This document shows positions 47,734 to 57,233 of a stretch of DNA of 64,000 nt, one piece after another; position 1 is the stretch's first letter; each line of letters begins with the position of its first letter. The DNA is taken from contig NC_015731.1 of assembly GCF_000219585.1 (NCBI RefSeq), positions 3,410,001 to 3,474,000 of the forward strand, given 5' to 3'. Below the pieces are notes generated by a model. The model had not been told where the DNA came from and did not search any database. It saw only the letters and a list, made by a program, of their open reading frames with translations. This DNA comes from Nitrosomonas sp. Is79A3 (GTDB lineage Bacteria; Pseudomonadota; Gammaproteobacteria; Burkholderiales; Nitrosomonadaceae). The position numbers and the translations under genes were made by a program.

Positions 47734-49405
47734 GGTTTGCCTCCTCTAAACTGGTTAATCCTTGCTTGACCATATCTAAAGCGCCTTCTCTGAGAAAACG
47801 CGTGCCATTGTTTCGGGCCGCTTCTTTGATACGCCGTATCGGCTCTTGTGCAACAATCAGTTCGCGGATTTCATCATTCAAAATCAGAATCTCGGCAATT
47901 GCATTTCTTCCCCGATACCCGCTTCCCCGGCATTGGCCGCAGCCTTTTCCACTACGAAACTTAAATTGGCTGACTTCGTCGGCGGAAATTCCGGATTCTG
48001 CAATCAGTTTATCCTCCGGGCGTTCATCCACTGCGCAGTGTACACATAACAAACGCACTAATCTCTGCGCAACGATCCCGTTCAAGGCAGATACAAAGCT
48101 GTAAGGATCCACGCCCATATGGGAAAAGCGTCCAATGACATCAAACACATTATTGGCATGAACCGTTGTAAATACAAGATGCCCGGTCAGCGCAGCCTGT
48201 ATGGCGATTTGCGCTGTTTCAGCGTCACGAATCTCACCCACCATTATCTTATCAGGATCATGACGCAAGATTGAGCGCAGCCCCCGCGCGAAGGTCAGTC
48301 CTTTTTTCTCATTAACCGGTATTTGCAAAACACCGGGCAACTGATACTCAATCGGATCCTCAATGGTAACGATCTTGTCATGGCCCTGATTCACTTCCGA
48401 TATCGCCGCATACAGCGAGGTTGTCTTACCACTGCCGGTTGGACCCGTAACCAGCAACATTCCATAGGGTTCCGAGCTAAGGCGGCGAATAATCGCAATG
48501 GCTGCTTGATTAAAACCCAGCTGGTTTAATGTCAATCCTTCAATATGATCGGATAGCGCTTGCCGGTCAAGAATACGCAAGACAGCGTCTTCGCCAAAAA
48601 TACTCGGCATGATGGAAACGCGAAAATCAATTTCCCGTCCCTGAATAGAAATCTTAAATCGGCCATCTTGCGGCACCCGGCGCTCAGCGATATCCAATTC
48701 CGACATCACTTTGATCCGGGAAATGACTTGCTCAGCCAAGTCCGCGCCCTGCATCACACCAATGGATGTTAATACACCATCGATGCGGTATTTGATCGAG
48801 AGCGCACCGGTTGTCATTTCCAGATGAATATCGCTGGCCTGGGATTTGTGCGCGTCATACAACGTAGAATGTACCAGCCGTACAACCTGGCTGGTACCCG
48901 CATTGATGCTCTTTAACGACAGATCTTCGATGCCGCTTTGTATATTGTCTAGCTCAGTAGAAGGTAATACTTGATCCATGGCACGCATGGTTTTTTCTTG
49001 CTGAGTAAAAAAAGCAGTCAGGTCGGCCGGATGCACCAAATACCATTCAACAGCCATATCGAAACGCTCTTCTGCCCATGCGCGCAATTTGCTTGAAAAT
49101 GGATTACTGACAGCAAGCAAATAGTTCTGGTCTCGACGAAATAATACGCATTCATGCAGGATTGCTTCCGCGAAAGGCAAGCGATCAAATGCCGGACTTA
49201 AGGCATGGATCGCTTTCATTTCCAGCACCGGCAAATGCAGTAGTTGCCCTAACTGCTGTACCAACTCATCGGGTGTATAGCCGCCGGTTTCTTCCAAAAT
49301 CTGGATAACAGAAATGCCTTGTTCGAATGCCCTGCGCCGGACATCAGCCAGGCGATTGATATCAATCGGTTGCTTGTTCCCGGATGGTATCGACGCTTCA
49401 ATCAA
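47714..49405 (-). CDS. gspE: Type II secretion/pilus assembly ATPase
   Basis: The 563-residue protein has an N-terminal MshE-like domain, Walker A G-P-T-G-S-G-K-T-T, an Asp box V-T-I-E-D-P-I-E-Y, a His box and a late zinc-binding four-cysteine motif (C-V-H-C then C-G-Q-C-R-G-S-G-Y-R-G-R). It hydrolyses ATP to drive pseudopilus assembly. It overlaps gspF by 4 bases. Confidence 0.94.
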   Translation of the reverse strand: MIEASIPSGNKQPIDINRLADVRRRAFEQGISVIQILEETGGYTPDELVQQLGQLLHLPVLEMKAIHALSPAFDRLPFAEAILHECVLFRRDQNYLLAVSNPFSSKLRAWAEERFDMAVEWYLVHPADLTAFFTQQEKTMRAMDQVLPSTELDNIQSGIEDLSLKSINAGTSQVVRLVHSTLYDAHKSQASDIHLEMTTGALSIKYRIDGVLTSIGVMQGADLAEQVISRIKVMSELDIAERRVPQDGRFKISIQGREIDFRVSIMPSIFGEDAVLRILDRQALSDHIEGLTLNQLGFNQAAIAIIRRLSSEPYGMLLVTGPTGSGKTTSLYAAISEVNQGHDKIVTIEDPIEYQLPGVLQIPVNEKKGLTFARGLRSILRHDPDKIMVGEIRDAETAQIAIQAALTGHLVFTTVHANNVFDVIGRFSHMGVDPYSFVSALNGIVAQRLVRLLCVHCAVDERPEDKLIAESGISADEVSQFKFRSGKGCGQCRGSGYRGRNAIAEILILNDEIRELIVAQEPIRRIKEAARNNGTRFLREGALDMVKQGLTSLEEANRVTIVA

Positions 49406-50586
49406 TTGATGCTTCCTGCTAATTCGAATATTGGCATATACATAAGAATAATAATACCGCCAATCACAATGCCGATGACTGCCATCAGTAGCGGCTCAAT
49501 CAGTTTGGTTGTCCACTCAACCCAACGGGCGATTTCCTCGTCGTGAAAATTACCGATTCGCTCCATCATATCTCCCATCAAACCTGTTCTTTCACCAACG
49601 CGGAGCATACGATTCCCCACGGCAGTTGTTAGCCCCTCGAGTTCCATCGCGCTGGAAATCGTTTTGCCTTCACGAATATGTTTGGCCGCTGCTTTAACAT
49701 TTGGCCGGAAATGGGGTTGCAGCAACCCGCTGACCATTTCCAGTGCTTGTGTAATGGGAATTCCGCCGCGTAACAACATACCCAGTGTTTTGTAAAAACG
49801 CGCCAGCTGATAAACACGCATGTGTTCTCCAATCGCGGGGATGCGCCACAATAACCGCATGACATTGGCGCGAAAGGCTGGCCGGCTTACTGTGTAAATT
49901 GTCACGGCAAGCAGGATCACTGTTGCAATAGCCAATTCCCAGCCACGCTCATGGACAAAATGCCCCCATTTAATCAGCAATAACGAAAGCCAGGGCAAAT
50001 CGCTGCCCATATCGTCATAAATAGCGCTGAATTTGGGAACAACAAATACCATCAAGAAGATAGAAACCAAAAACCCAATAACCAGTAACAGCACAGGATA
50101 TATCGACGCACCGACCAGTTTTTTGCGTACAAAATCCATTTGTGTTTGATAAGTAATAAATCGTGTTAAAGCTTCCGCAAGATCTCCCGTTCGTTCACTG
50201 GCACGCACTGTTGCAATATACAAAGGCGGAAATGCTTGAGGATACTCACTCAGCGCTTGCGAGAAGGTTACACCTTCATAAAGTCTTGCAAGGATATTCT
50301 GGATAATTTTGCGATTACCGGTGTCTTGCTCCTTCTCTAGCAAGGTTTCGATACTTTCTACCAGACTGAGTCCCGCGGTTTGTAATGAAAGCAATTCCTG
50401 GCTGAAATGCACTAATGGAAAATGGCTTTTCGATTTCAGCGAGAAACCTGAAAAGCTTCGCCGGATACTTAAAACCATGCCGCCTTGCTCAATAACCTGA
50501 AGACGAGCCTCCTCCTCGCTGTTAGCTTCCAGTTCCAGGTACACGGTGCCTTGCCCGGACAAAACTGCTTTTACTTCATAACGCAT
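49402..50586 (-). CDS. gspF: Type II secretion platform protein
   Basis: The 394-residue protein has two GspF repeats, each a cytoplasmic helical bundle plus membrane helices; F-S-Q-E-L-L-S-L and R-T-G-D-L-A-E-A-L are typical. The N-terminal 60 residues form a small beta region. It recruits the ATPase and the pilin subunits in the inner membrane. It begins 9 bases after gspG. Confidence 0.93.
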   Translation of the reverse strand: MRYEVKAVLSGQGTVYLELEANSEEEARLQVIEQGGMVLSIRRSFSGFSLKSKSHFPLVHFSQELLSLQTAGLSLVESIETLLEKEQDTGNRKIIQNILARLYEGVTFSQALSEYPQAFPPLYIATVRASERTGDLAEALTRFITYQTQMDFVRKKLVGASIYPVLLLVIGFLVSIFLMVFVVPKFSAIYDDMGSDLPWLSLLLIKWGHFVHERGWELAIATVILLAVTIYTVSRPAFRANVMRLLWRIPAIGEHMRVYQLARFYKTLGMLLRGGIPITQALEMVSGLLQPHFRPNVKAAAKHIREGKTISSAMELEGLTTAVGNRMLRVGERTGLMGDMMERIGNFHDEEIARWVEWTTKLIEPLLMAVIGIVIGGIIILMYMPIFELAGSIN

Positions 50587-50595
50587 TACCAGGTC

Positions 50596-51030
50596 TTACC
50601 AATTTGTTATATCAGCTGCCTCACCCTCACCGCCCGGTTGCCCATCCTTCCCGTAAGAAAGTAAATCGAATTCCGCACGCTCGCCAGGGTATTTGTAAAC
50701 ATAGGCGCGCCCCCAGGGGTCCGCAGGCGGTAATTTTGAAAGATAAGGCCCTTGCCATCTTGCTTCATTATTGGGGCGCGCGACCAGTGCGGTTAATCCC
50801 TGCTCGGTGGCTGGATAGCTTCCCACATCCAAACGATATTGATGCAATGCCTTTTCCAACGCATCGATTTGCGCTTGAGCCATTTTAATTTCCGATTTGC
50901 CGACTTGTGAAAAGTATTTCGGCCCGACATAGGCAGCCAGTAAACCAATGATGACCATCACAACGAGCAACTCAAGAAGTGTAAAACCACGTACCGCTTT
51001 TGCTGTTTGCCGCTTAACCAAATGCATCAT
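50596..51030 (-). CDS. gspG: Major pseudopilin GspG
   Basis: ATG 51030 follows an AAAGGA site 6 bases upstream and leaves a leader ending R-G before F-T-L-L-E-L-L-V-V-M. The 144-residue product has the GspG C-terminus with D-P-W-G-R-A-Y and a calcium-site loop rich in Gly, Glu and Asp (G-K-D-G-Q-P-G-G-E-G-E-A-A-D-I-T-N-W). It is the first gene of this reverse-strand operon and the classical pilin component. Confidence 0.93.
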   Translation of the reverse strand: MMHLVKRQTAKAVRGFTLLELLVVMVIIGLLAAYVGPKYFSQVGKSEIKMAQAQIDALEKALHQYRLDVGSYPATEQGLTALVARPNNEARWQGPYLSKLPPADPWGRAYVYKYPGERAEFDLLSYGKDGQPGGEGEAADITNW

Positions 51031-51179
51031 ATTTATCCTTTGACTTAAGAGATTGCTGATAATTTTACTTGTGTGTAAATAGATAGTTACCATCGAATAT
51101 TCACATGGTAAGCCGCCTATATTACAGGGTCAAGACCGCATGTAGCATAAAATGCTGGCATTCTACAAACTCAAAACAG

Positions 51180-51863
51180 CTAGCGTCGAAGAATCGCCCA
51201 CCACCGGCCGATATTGAGTAATGTCATCAATGAGGCTGAAACATACGTCCAAGCTGCTGCGCGCAGGATTTTGCGTGCATGCGGCTCATCCCCTTGAATC
51301 AGGTATTTACCGTGCTCCAGCATCGGCAATGCACGCGCAAAACTCGCGTGCATTTCCATCGGAAGGGTAACCAAATGCACTACTGTTGCCGTACCCAGCG
51401 TTAACAGACCACCAGCAAAAAACAATGCACCCGCCACCGGTGCCCGGGTGATCACTGTAATGACAGGAGCCATCATCAAAATAGCCGCACCCAATTTCTC
51501 AGCCGGGGCAGCTATTTGTATCAATCGTGTACGTAATCTTAGCGGCAAATAGCCATCCCGGTCTTGGATCGCGTGCCCCACTTCATGTGCAGCTACAGTA
51601 ATTGCTGTCAACGATTTGCCGTTAAATTTGTCCGGCGTTAGACGAACAGCTTTTTCTAGCGGATCATAATGATCACCTTGTTCCGTCACTTCCACCTTAA
51701 CCGCTTGTAAATTTGCCCAATCCAATAAAATACGCGCCAGCTCTCCGCCAGTGCCCGGATAACGATCTTCAGGGTAACTGTACTTCTTAAGGGTATGTTT
51801 GACCCAGTAAGACGGCGCGACAATGAGCGCTGTCATCGCAATAACGAGTACTAAGTAAAACAT
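51180..51863 (-). CDS. Neutral zinc metallopeptidase (Zn_peptidase_2 family)
   Basis: The 227-residue membrane protein has the catalytic H-E-V-G-H motif (about residues 93-97), preceded by H-Y-D-P-L-E-K-A-V-R-L-T-P and followed by A-I-Q-D-R-D-G-Y. Membrane helices flank the core on both sides. Proteins of this family have the YugP-like form; their substrates are not established. It is monocistronic, with the secretion operon downstream on the same strand. Confidence 0.9.
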   Translation of the reverse strand: MFYLVLVIAMTALIVAPSYWVKHTLKKYSYPEDRYPGTGGELARILLDWANLQAVKVEVTEQGDHYDPLEKAVRLTPDKFNGKSLTAITVAAHEVGHAIQDRDGYLPLRLRTRLIQIAAPAEKLGAAILMMAPVITVITRAPVAGALFFAGGLLTLGTATVVHLVTLPMEMHASFARALPMLEHGKYLIQGDEPHARKILRAAAWTYVSASLMTLLNIGRWWAILRR

Positions 51864-52351
51864 AATCTACTCGACTGCTTCATCAGTGCAACAAGAAAAC
51901 GCATAAAAAATTAGGCATCCTGAAAATATTTCACTGTTAATTCAGATACAAACTCGAATTATTGGTTCCGTAAGGAAATTTCCTGTTATTAAATATATAG
52001 TCCGGAAATATCTTTTTTGAATCAATCGTAAGAAAACATCGCGCCATGCTGCTTATCGATCCAAATATAAGCCTAAAAGCACACCATTACAAAGCACTAA
52101 AATTATATGATTACTCATAACACATTCATTCGATTTATCGATCAGATCAATCAAAAGGCACTATTTATATATTTAATTGCGTATTTTACCTGTTGAATTC
52201 AGATATAACTTGATAAAAAAGTATTTTAAAGTAACTATCATCGACATCCAGCCAGCATTTGAAAAATAAAGAATTAATTAAACATATAGATAACACCTTA
52301 AATCACACAGAAGCAGCAATCTTGTAGAAGCAAAACAATCCCAACAAGTCT

Positions 52352-52495
52352 AACAGGCCGTTGAAAAACGTTTTCGAGGCAGCCGATGCAAGGCAAAAAC
52401 AGGCGAGAAAGCGCAGTTTATGCTTAATAAATGAGCATTTTGAGTCTGTTTTTAACACCGCAGCGGCAACGCAGATAGTTTTTCAACGGCCTGCT
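52352..52495. repeat. MITE-like element, copy 2
   Basis: It has the same terminal repeats and length as the element at 10762-10905. The copies differ by about three substitutions (for example A/T and A/G near the left end). Its right end is ten bases of flank away from any recognisable feature. Confidence 0.8.
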
Positions 52496-52562
52496 AAACT
52501 AATTAAACAGCGCACCGCTATATTGATTCTGAGCGCTCGCATATAAGCTATGCGGTTAGAAT

Positions 52563-52694
52563 ATGAAATTATCCGCAAATAAAAACACCCAGATACCGAT
52601 GAGCTCCACCGAACATTTTGTTTTAATCATTGCCGTGATAATCTCCACGTTTGATGCTTTACTACTCAAATTAATCCACTCAAACCGGCTTTAA
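52563..52694 (+). CDS. Possible 43-residue membrane peptide
   Basis: The frame starts MKLSANKNTQIPMSSTEHF and contains a hydrophobic stretch (about 18-38) ending K-L-I-H-S-N-R-L. There is no good ribosome binding site, and the frame ends 33 bases before the large sensor kinase. It could be a leader peptide or chance. Confidence 0.2.
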   Translation: MKLSANKNTQIPMSSTEHFVLIIAVIISTFDALLLKLIHSNRL

Positions 52695-52726
52695 CTGCAT
52701 ATTCAATTTCTTTAAGCCATCCGGAC

Positions 52727-55700
52727 ATGACAAGTAACGATCTACCAGCTTCCTATCGTCGGTATATATTTCAGTTGCTGGCATTAGCTGTTTTGTACTT
52801 TACCTTTGGTCATATTAGCTTTTTAATTACCGTCTCGCACTTCATTATCACCCCAGTTTTCTTTGTAGCTGAAGGTATCGCACTGGCCGCTATCATTCTA
52901 TTTGGCCGCAGAGTTTGGCCAGGTATTTTTTTGGGACAACTCGCGCTCGCTTTAAGCACCGGCCTTGAGTTTTTGCCATCCCTGACTATTTCTGCCATTA
53001 ACAGCATCGAAGCAGTGATTGGGGCAATCTTGTTTAAACGCTGGAAACTTGATCCGGCGCTTAGCAGCGTACATGACTTCAGCCGCCTGGCTACCTTAAT
53101 TTTTTTAATTCTCCAGCCATTTAGCGCCACCTTTGGTACTGCAACACTGCTATTCTTTAACGTCATTCAAGAGTCACAGAGCTACTTACAAACCTGGACA
53201 TACTGGTGGTTTGGAAACTGCTTGGGGCAACTCCTGGTTACCCCATTTTTACTGATTCTCTTTTCCTCGTCCGCCCGTATCAAAAGTATCCTGCTATCCA
53301 CTCAAAGCGCGACCGTGCCAATTGTTCTGATGCTGCCGGCCACTTGGCTGGTTTTCGGCGACACGCCTATCGGCGGCATTGCCCTGGCGCTAGTCATCTA
53401 TGTACCCCTTTTGCTATGGGTTGCGATCAAAAGCGGATTAGCCGTTGTATCCCTTATTTGCAGCGGAATTACCGTACTGGCATTGTTTGAGACATCACGC
53501 GGATTCGGCCCCTTTGTCGTGAATGAAAATCCGCAGATTTTCGACATGAATATCTTTATCCTCGGTATCTCGCTCACAGCACAGTTTGTCAGTGTGCTAT
53601 TTGCTGAGCGCAGCCAGGTTGAAGCAGAATTGCGAAAAAGTGAAGCCAAGCTTTACGCGATCATTGATTCATCCCCTATACCCAAGGCAGTGAATGATGA
53701 ACACCAAAATATCATCTTTTTAAACAAATCATTTGTTCAACTATTTGGGTATACATTGAAAGATATACCCACATTGGCTGATTGGTGGCCGAAAGCCTAC
53801 CCGGACAGCGCATATCGCCAATGGGTGGCAGAAACATGGAACAGGAATCTGGAAAAGGCATCAAGGGAAAATACGGATTTCGAGCCTATTGACGTCGTAA
53901 TCCGCTGTAAAGATGGCTCCCTACGTAGTGTCATTGCCACCGCCTCGCCGCTTGAATCTCCGGCATCCCCCAAAAATTATTTGGTCACTCTGATTGATAT
54001 CACATTACGCAAGAATCTGGAAAACCAGCTCATCAAGAGTCATAAATTTCTCGAAGATTTATCCAATAATATTCCTGGATTTATTTACCAATTCCAACTC
54101 TTTCCCGATGGTCGAAGTTGTTTACCTTATGTCAGCAGAGGAATAATTGACATTTTTGGCATACCTCCTGAGAAAGTGGTCTCAGATGCTTCTCCAATAT
54201 TTTCACTCATTCATCCAGAGGATTCTGAAACACTGAAGCTGTCGATCCAGGAATCTTCAAATACACTGCATGATTGGCACTTTGAGTTCCGGATCGTTAC
54301 TGCGCAAAATAAATTCAAGTGGATACAGGCGCAATCAAAACCTGAAAAGCAGAATGACGGAAGCGTCATCTGGAATGGTTACGCCACTGATATTACGGAA
54401 CTAAAAGATGTATCACTGAAATTTGAAGCTTTACTAGACCTCGCCAGTGATGGCGTCCATATTCTGGATGAAGATGGAAATATTGTGGAATTTAGCCGCT
54501 CATTCGCAAAGATGCTCGGTTATTCCTACGAAGAAACTGCCCGGCTCAACGTAATGGACTGGGATGCCATGATTCCGAAAGAAAAACTGATCAGCGCGGT
54601 GCGTGAAGTTTCGATAACGCCGCGCGTTTTTGAAACGCTACACCGGCGTAAAGACGGCACTATCATCGATGTCGAGATCAATGCCAGAAGACTGGAGATC
54701 TCAGGAAAGAAACTAATTTATGCCTCATCGCGCGACATTACCAGTCGCAAACAACACAGTAAGGAACTGGAATACCAGCGCCTGCGCTTATCCAATATCA
54801 TTGAAGGGACGCATATCGGCACCTGGGAATGGAATGTGCAAACCGGTGAAGTCATTTTCAATCAGCGCTGGGCAGAGATAATCGGTTACACCCTCGATGA
54901 ACTTTCCCCCACGTCCATTGAAACCTGGCTCAAGTTTGCTCACCCGGATGACTTAAAGCAATCCGAAGCACTCCTTAACGATCATTTTTCCGGAAGGATT
55001 CCTTATTACGAATGTGAAGCACGAATGCATCACAAAGCAGGGCATTGGATCTGGGTTCTTGATCGAGGCAGAGTATCAAGTTGGACAAATGACGGCAAGC
55101 CTTTGATGATGTTTGGAACGCATCAGGACATTACTGACCGGAAAGAACGCGAAACCATGCTGATACAAGCACGTCAACAAGCAGAAGCTGCCAGCATTGC
55201 CAAAACCCGTTTCTTAGCCATGATGTCACATGAAATCCGCACACCGATGAATGCCGTGCTGGGCATGGCTTATCTATTGAGCAAAACTTCGCTTGACTCC
55301 CAGCAAAACGCCTATTTGCGCAACATTGAAGGATCTTCGAATATTCTGTTAGGCGTCATTAACGACATTCTGGATTATTCCAAAATTGAGGCAAACAAAA
55401 TCGAATTGGATAACATTCCCTTCGATCTGAATAGTATTCTGGAAAACCTGTCGGCAATGGCCTCAATAGCAGCAAAAGACAAAGCCATCGATGTACTTAT
55501 TTATGTGGCACCTGATGTCCCCAGGCATTTTACCGGCGACCCGTTACGGCTGAGTCAGATATTCGTCAACCTCACTAACAATGCGATTAAGTTCACCGAC
55601 CAAGGTGAAGTGATTATCCGCATCACGATTGAGAACACCGAAGACTCTGAAACGGCCATCCTTGCTTTCAGCGTAACCGACAGCGGCATTGGTATGACCA

Positions 55701-56767
55701 GTGAACAGATGGAAGGACTTTTCAAGGCTTTCTCGCAAGCCGATAGCTCGATTACACGACGTTTTGGTGGTACCGGTTTAGGTTTATCCATCTCACATCG
55801 GCTGGCTCAGCAAATGAGCGGCGATATCGTGGCCGAAAGTCAGTATGGTAAAGGCAGCCGGTTTTATTGCACGGTTAAACTACATCGGCCAGATCCTCAC
55901 GAGGAGCCATGGATATCCCTCCCCGATACCCTGCGGTCGCTTAAGATCATGATTATTGACGATCATGCAACCACCCGTGCAGCGCTTTCGGAAATAGTCC
56001 AATCTCTAGGCTGGAATGCTGTGGCTATCAACAGCATTGCTGAAGCCAGCGAACAGCTTGCTGATCCCGATTCCTTACCGTTTGATTTGCTGCTGCTCAC
56101 CACACATTTGGCCAATCCAGGGTATCGCGAGACCATTCATGCGATTGAAGTTGCGCTACCTGATTCACGGCGGCCTAAAATTATACTGATCACCAGCAAT
56201 TTAGAGGATTCTCTATTTTCAAAAGGGAACGAAACGCAAGGAATGATCAGCGCCCTGATCAAACCGTTCACGCCATTAGGCCTGTTTGATACAGTTGCAG
56301 CGCTTTTTAGTGAAACTGCTGGCAAAGCCGATCAGAAACAAGGGAGCAGCGCTATCCGGAAGCAATTTGCCGGTGCGCATATCCTGGTTACCGAAGACAA
56401 TGAAGTTAATCAAATCCTGATATCTGAGTTGCTCAGTAATTTGGGGATGACCGTGAGTCTTGCGCGAAACGGCATTGAATGCTTGGATCTGCTCAGGACA
56501 TCAGACTCTCACCCGTTCGATTTAATTTTTATGGATATACAAATGCCGGAAATGGAGGGACTAGAAGCAATCCGGCATATTCGTCAAGATTTGCACCTGA
56601 CTGATATTCCGATTATTGCTCTCACCGCTAACACGAAAGAGCATGATCAACATGAATTCATGAAAGCGGGAATGAACGACTTCCTGCCTAAGCCATTTGA
56701 TCCTGAACAGCTATACCAGATTCTCTATCGCTTCTTGAAGAAGAAAAATAACAACAATCAGAAATAG
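52727..56767 (+). CDS. MASE1 hybrid sensor histidine kinase with four PAS domains
   Basis: The 1346-residue protein starts with a multi-helix MASE1 sensor (about 10-300). Four PAS/PAC domains follow (about 305-430, 435-555, 560-680, 685-810). The HisKA phospho-acceptor is H835 in M-S-H-E-I-R-T-P, and the ATPase has F-T-D-Q-G-E and G-G-T-G-L-G-L-S. A first receiver (about 1075-1200) has the usual I-D-D start but the phospho-acceptor Asp is replaced (L-L-L-L-T-T-H-L). The second receiver is intact (D1270 in F-M-D-I-Q-M-P). No Hpt domain or output gene is adjacent, so signalling probably ends in another protein. Confidence 0.92.
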   Translation: MTSNDLPASYRRYIFQLLALAVLYFTFGHISFLITVSHFIITPVFFVAEGIALAAIILFGRRVWPGIFLGQLALALSTGLEFLPSLTISAINSIEAVIGAILFKRWKLDPALSSVHDFSRLATLIFLILQPFSATFGTATLLFFNVIQESQSYLQTWTYWWFGNCLGQLLVTPFLLILFSSSARIKSILLSTQSATVPIVLMLPATWLVFGDTPIGGIALALVIYVPLLLWVAIKSGLAVVSLICSGITVLALFETSRGFGPFVVNENPQIFDMNIFILGISLTAQFVSVLFAERSQVEAELRKSEAKLYAIIDSSPIPKAVNDEHQNIIFLNKSFVQLFGYTLKDIPTLADWWPKAYPDSAYRQWVAETWNRNLEKASRENTDFEPIDVVIRCKDGSLRSVIATASPLESPASPKNYLVTLIDITLRKNLENQLIKSHKFLEDLSNNIPGFIYQFQLFPDGRSCLPYVSRGIIDIFGIPPEKVVSDASPIFSLIHPEDSETLKLSIQESSNTLHDWHFEFRIVTAQNKFKWIQAQSKPEKQNDGSVIWNGYATDITELKDVSLKFEALLDLASDGVHILDEDGNIVEFSRSFAKMLGYSYEETARLNVMDWDAMIPKEKLISAVREVSITPRVFETLHRRKDGTIIDVEINARRLEISGKKLIYASSRDITSRKQHSKELEYQRLRLSNIIEGTHIGTWEWNVQTGEVIFNQRWAEIIGYTLDELSPTSIETWLKFAHPDDLKQSEALLNDHFSGRIPYYECEARMHHKAGHWIWVLDRGRVSSWTNDGKPLMMFGTHQDITDRKERETMLIQARQQAEAASIAKTRFLAMMSHEIRTPMNAVLGMAYLLSKTSLDSQQNAYLRNIEGSSNILLGVINDILDYSKIEANKIELDNIPFDLNSILENLSAMASIAAKDKAIDVLIYVAPDVPRHFTGDPLRLSQIFVNLTNNAIKFTDQGEVIIRITIENTEDSETAILAFSVTDSGIGMTSEQMEGLFKAFSQADSSITRRFGGTGLGLSISHRLAQQMSGDIVAESQYGKGSRFYCTVKLHRPDPHEEPWISLPDTLRSLKIMIIDDHATTRAALSEIVQSLGWNAVAINSIAEASEQLADPDSLPFDLLLLTTHLANPGYRETIHAIEVALPDSRRPKIILITSNLEDSLFSKGNETQGMISALIKPFTPLGLFDTVAALFSETAGKADQKQGSSAIRKQFAGAHILVTEDNEVNQILISELLSNLGMTVSLARNGIECLDLLRTSDSHPFDLIFMDIQMPEMEGLEAIRHIRQDLHLTDIPIIALTANTKEHDQHEFMKAGMNDFLPKPFDPEQLYQILYRFLKKKNNNNQK

Positions 56768-56809
56768 ACTCTTTAGAATCTGATACCAGCCAATTTACTT
56801 TACCGGAAA

Positions 56810-57040
56810 ATGCAGAAAATAGACAAAGAACTGGACGCACGCGGCTTGGTTTGCCCATTGCCCATCTTACGCACCAAACAATCGCTGGCTGGAATGACCA
56901 GCGGACAAACCTTGAAAATTGTTGCCACTGATCCGGGTTCCGTGATTGATTTCCAGGTTTTTGCCGAGCAAACGGGAAATGAATTATTGTCGCTATCCGA
57001 ATCTGACAAGGAATTTATTTTTCTTCTCAGAAAGAGATAA
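56810..57040 (+). CDS. TusA-family sulfur carrier protein
   Basis: The 76-residue protein has the hallmark D-A-R-G-L-V-C-P-L-P-I-L, whose cysteine carries sulfur in TusA proteins, and a later D-P-G-S segment. It is full length for the family. It follows the sensor kinase by 42 bases on the same strand. It may deliver sulfur for tRNA modification or cofactor synthesis. Confidence 0.9.
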   Translation: MQKIDKELDARGLVCPLPILRTKQSLAGMTSGQTLKIVATDPGSVIDFQVFAEQTGNELLSLSESDKEFIFLLRKR

Positions 57041-57103
57041 TTGTAGATCCTCCCGTTAGGAATCCAGCCGTTTACTTTTTTCTACCGGCTGAAAATAGCG
57101 TCA

Positions 57104-57220
57104 TCAAAACACCTGGATAATCCCCGGAAATATCATCACGAGAGTGCCCATGAGCACTTGCAGGAATACAAGCGGAACAATAAATTGCTCTTCGCACTGA
57201 TTGACGTTGAAGCAATCCAT
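57104..57220 (-). CDS. Possible 38-residue membrane fragment
   Basis: The reverse frame reads MDCFNVNQCEEQFIVPLVFL and then a hydrophobic stretch ending M-I-F-P-G-I-I-Q-V-F. It follows pmbA by 13 bases on the same strand. The ending resembles the last helix of TRAP-type permeases, so it could be a remnant or a small membrane protein. The evidence is weak. Confidence 0.25.
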   Translation of the reverse strand: MDCFNVNQCEEQFIVPLVFLQVLMGTLVMIFPGIIQVF

Positions 57221-57233
57221 CCATGCAACGTTT

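Larger units (their letters stand above)
51864..52726. other. 863-bp A+T-rich intergenic region
   Basis: It holds the second 144-bp inverted-repeat element (52352-52495) and a possible 43-codon frame at 52563-52694. I see no further gene or RNA. It may carry the promoters of the metallopeptidase and the large sensor kinase. Confidence 0.7.
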
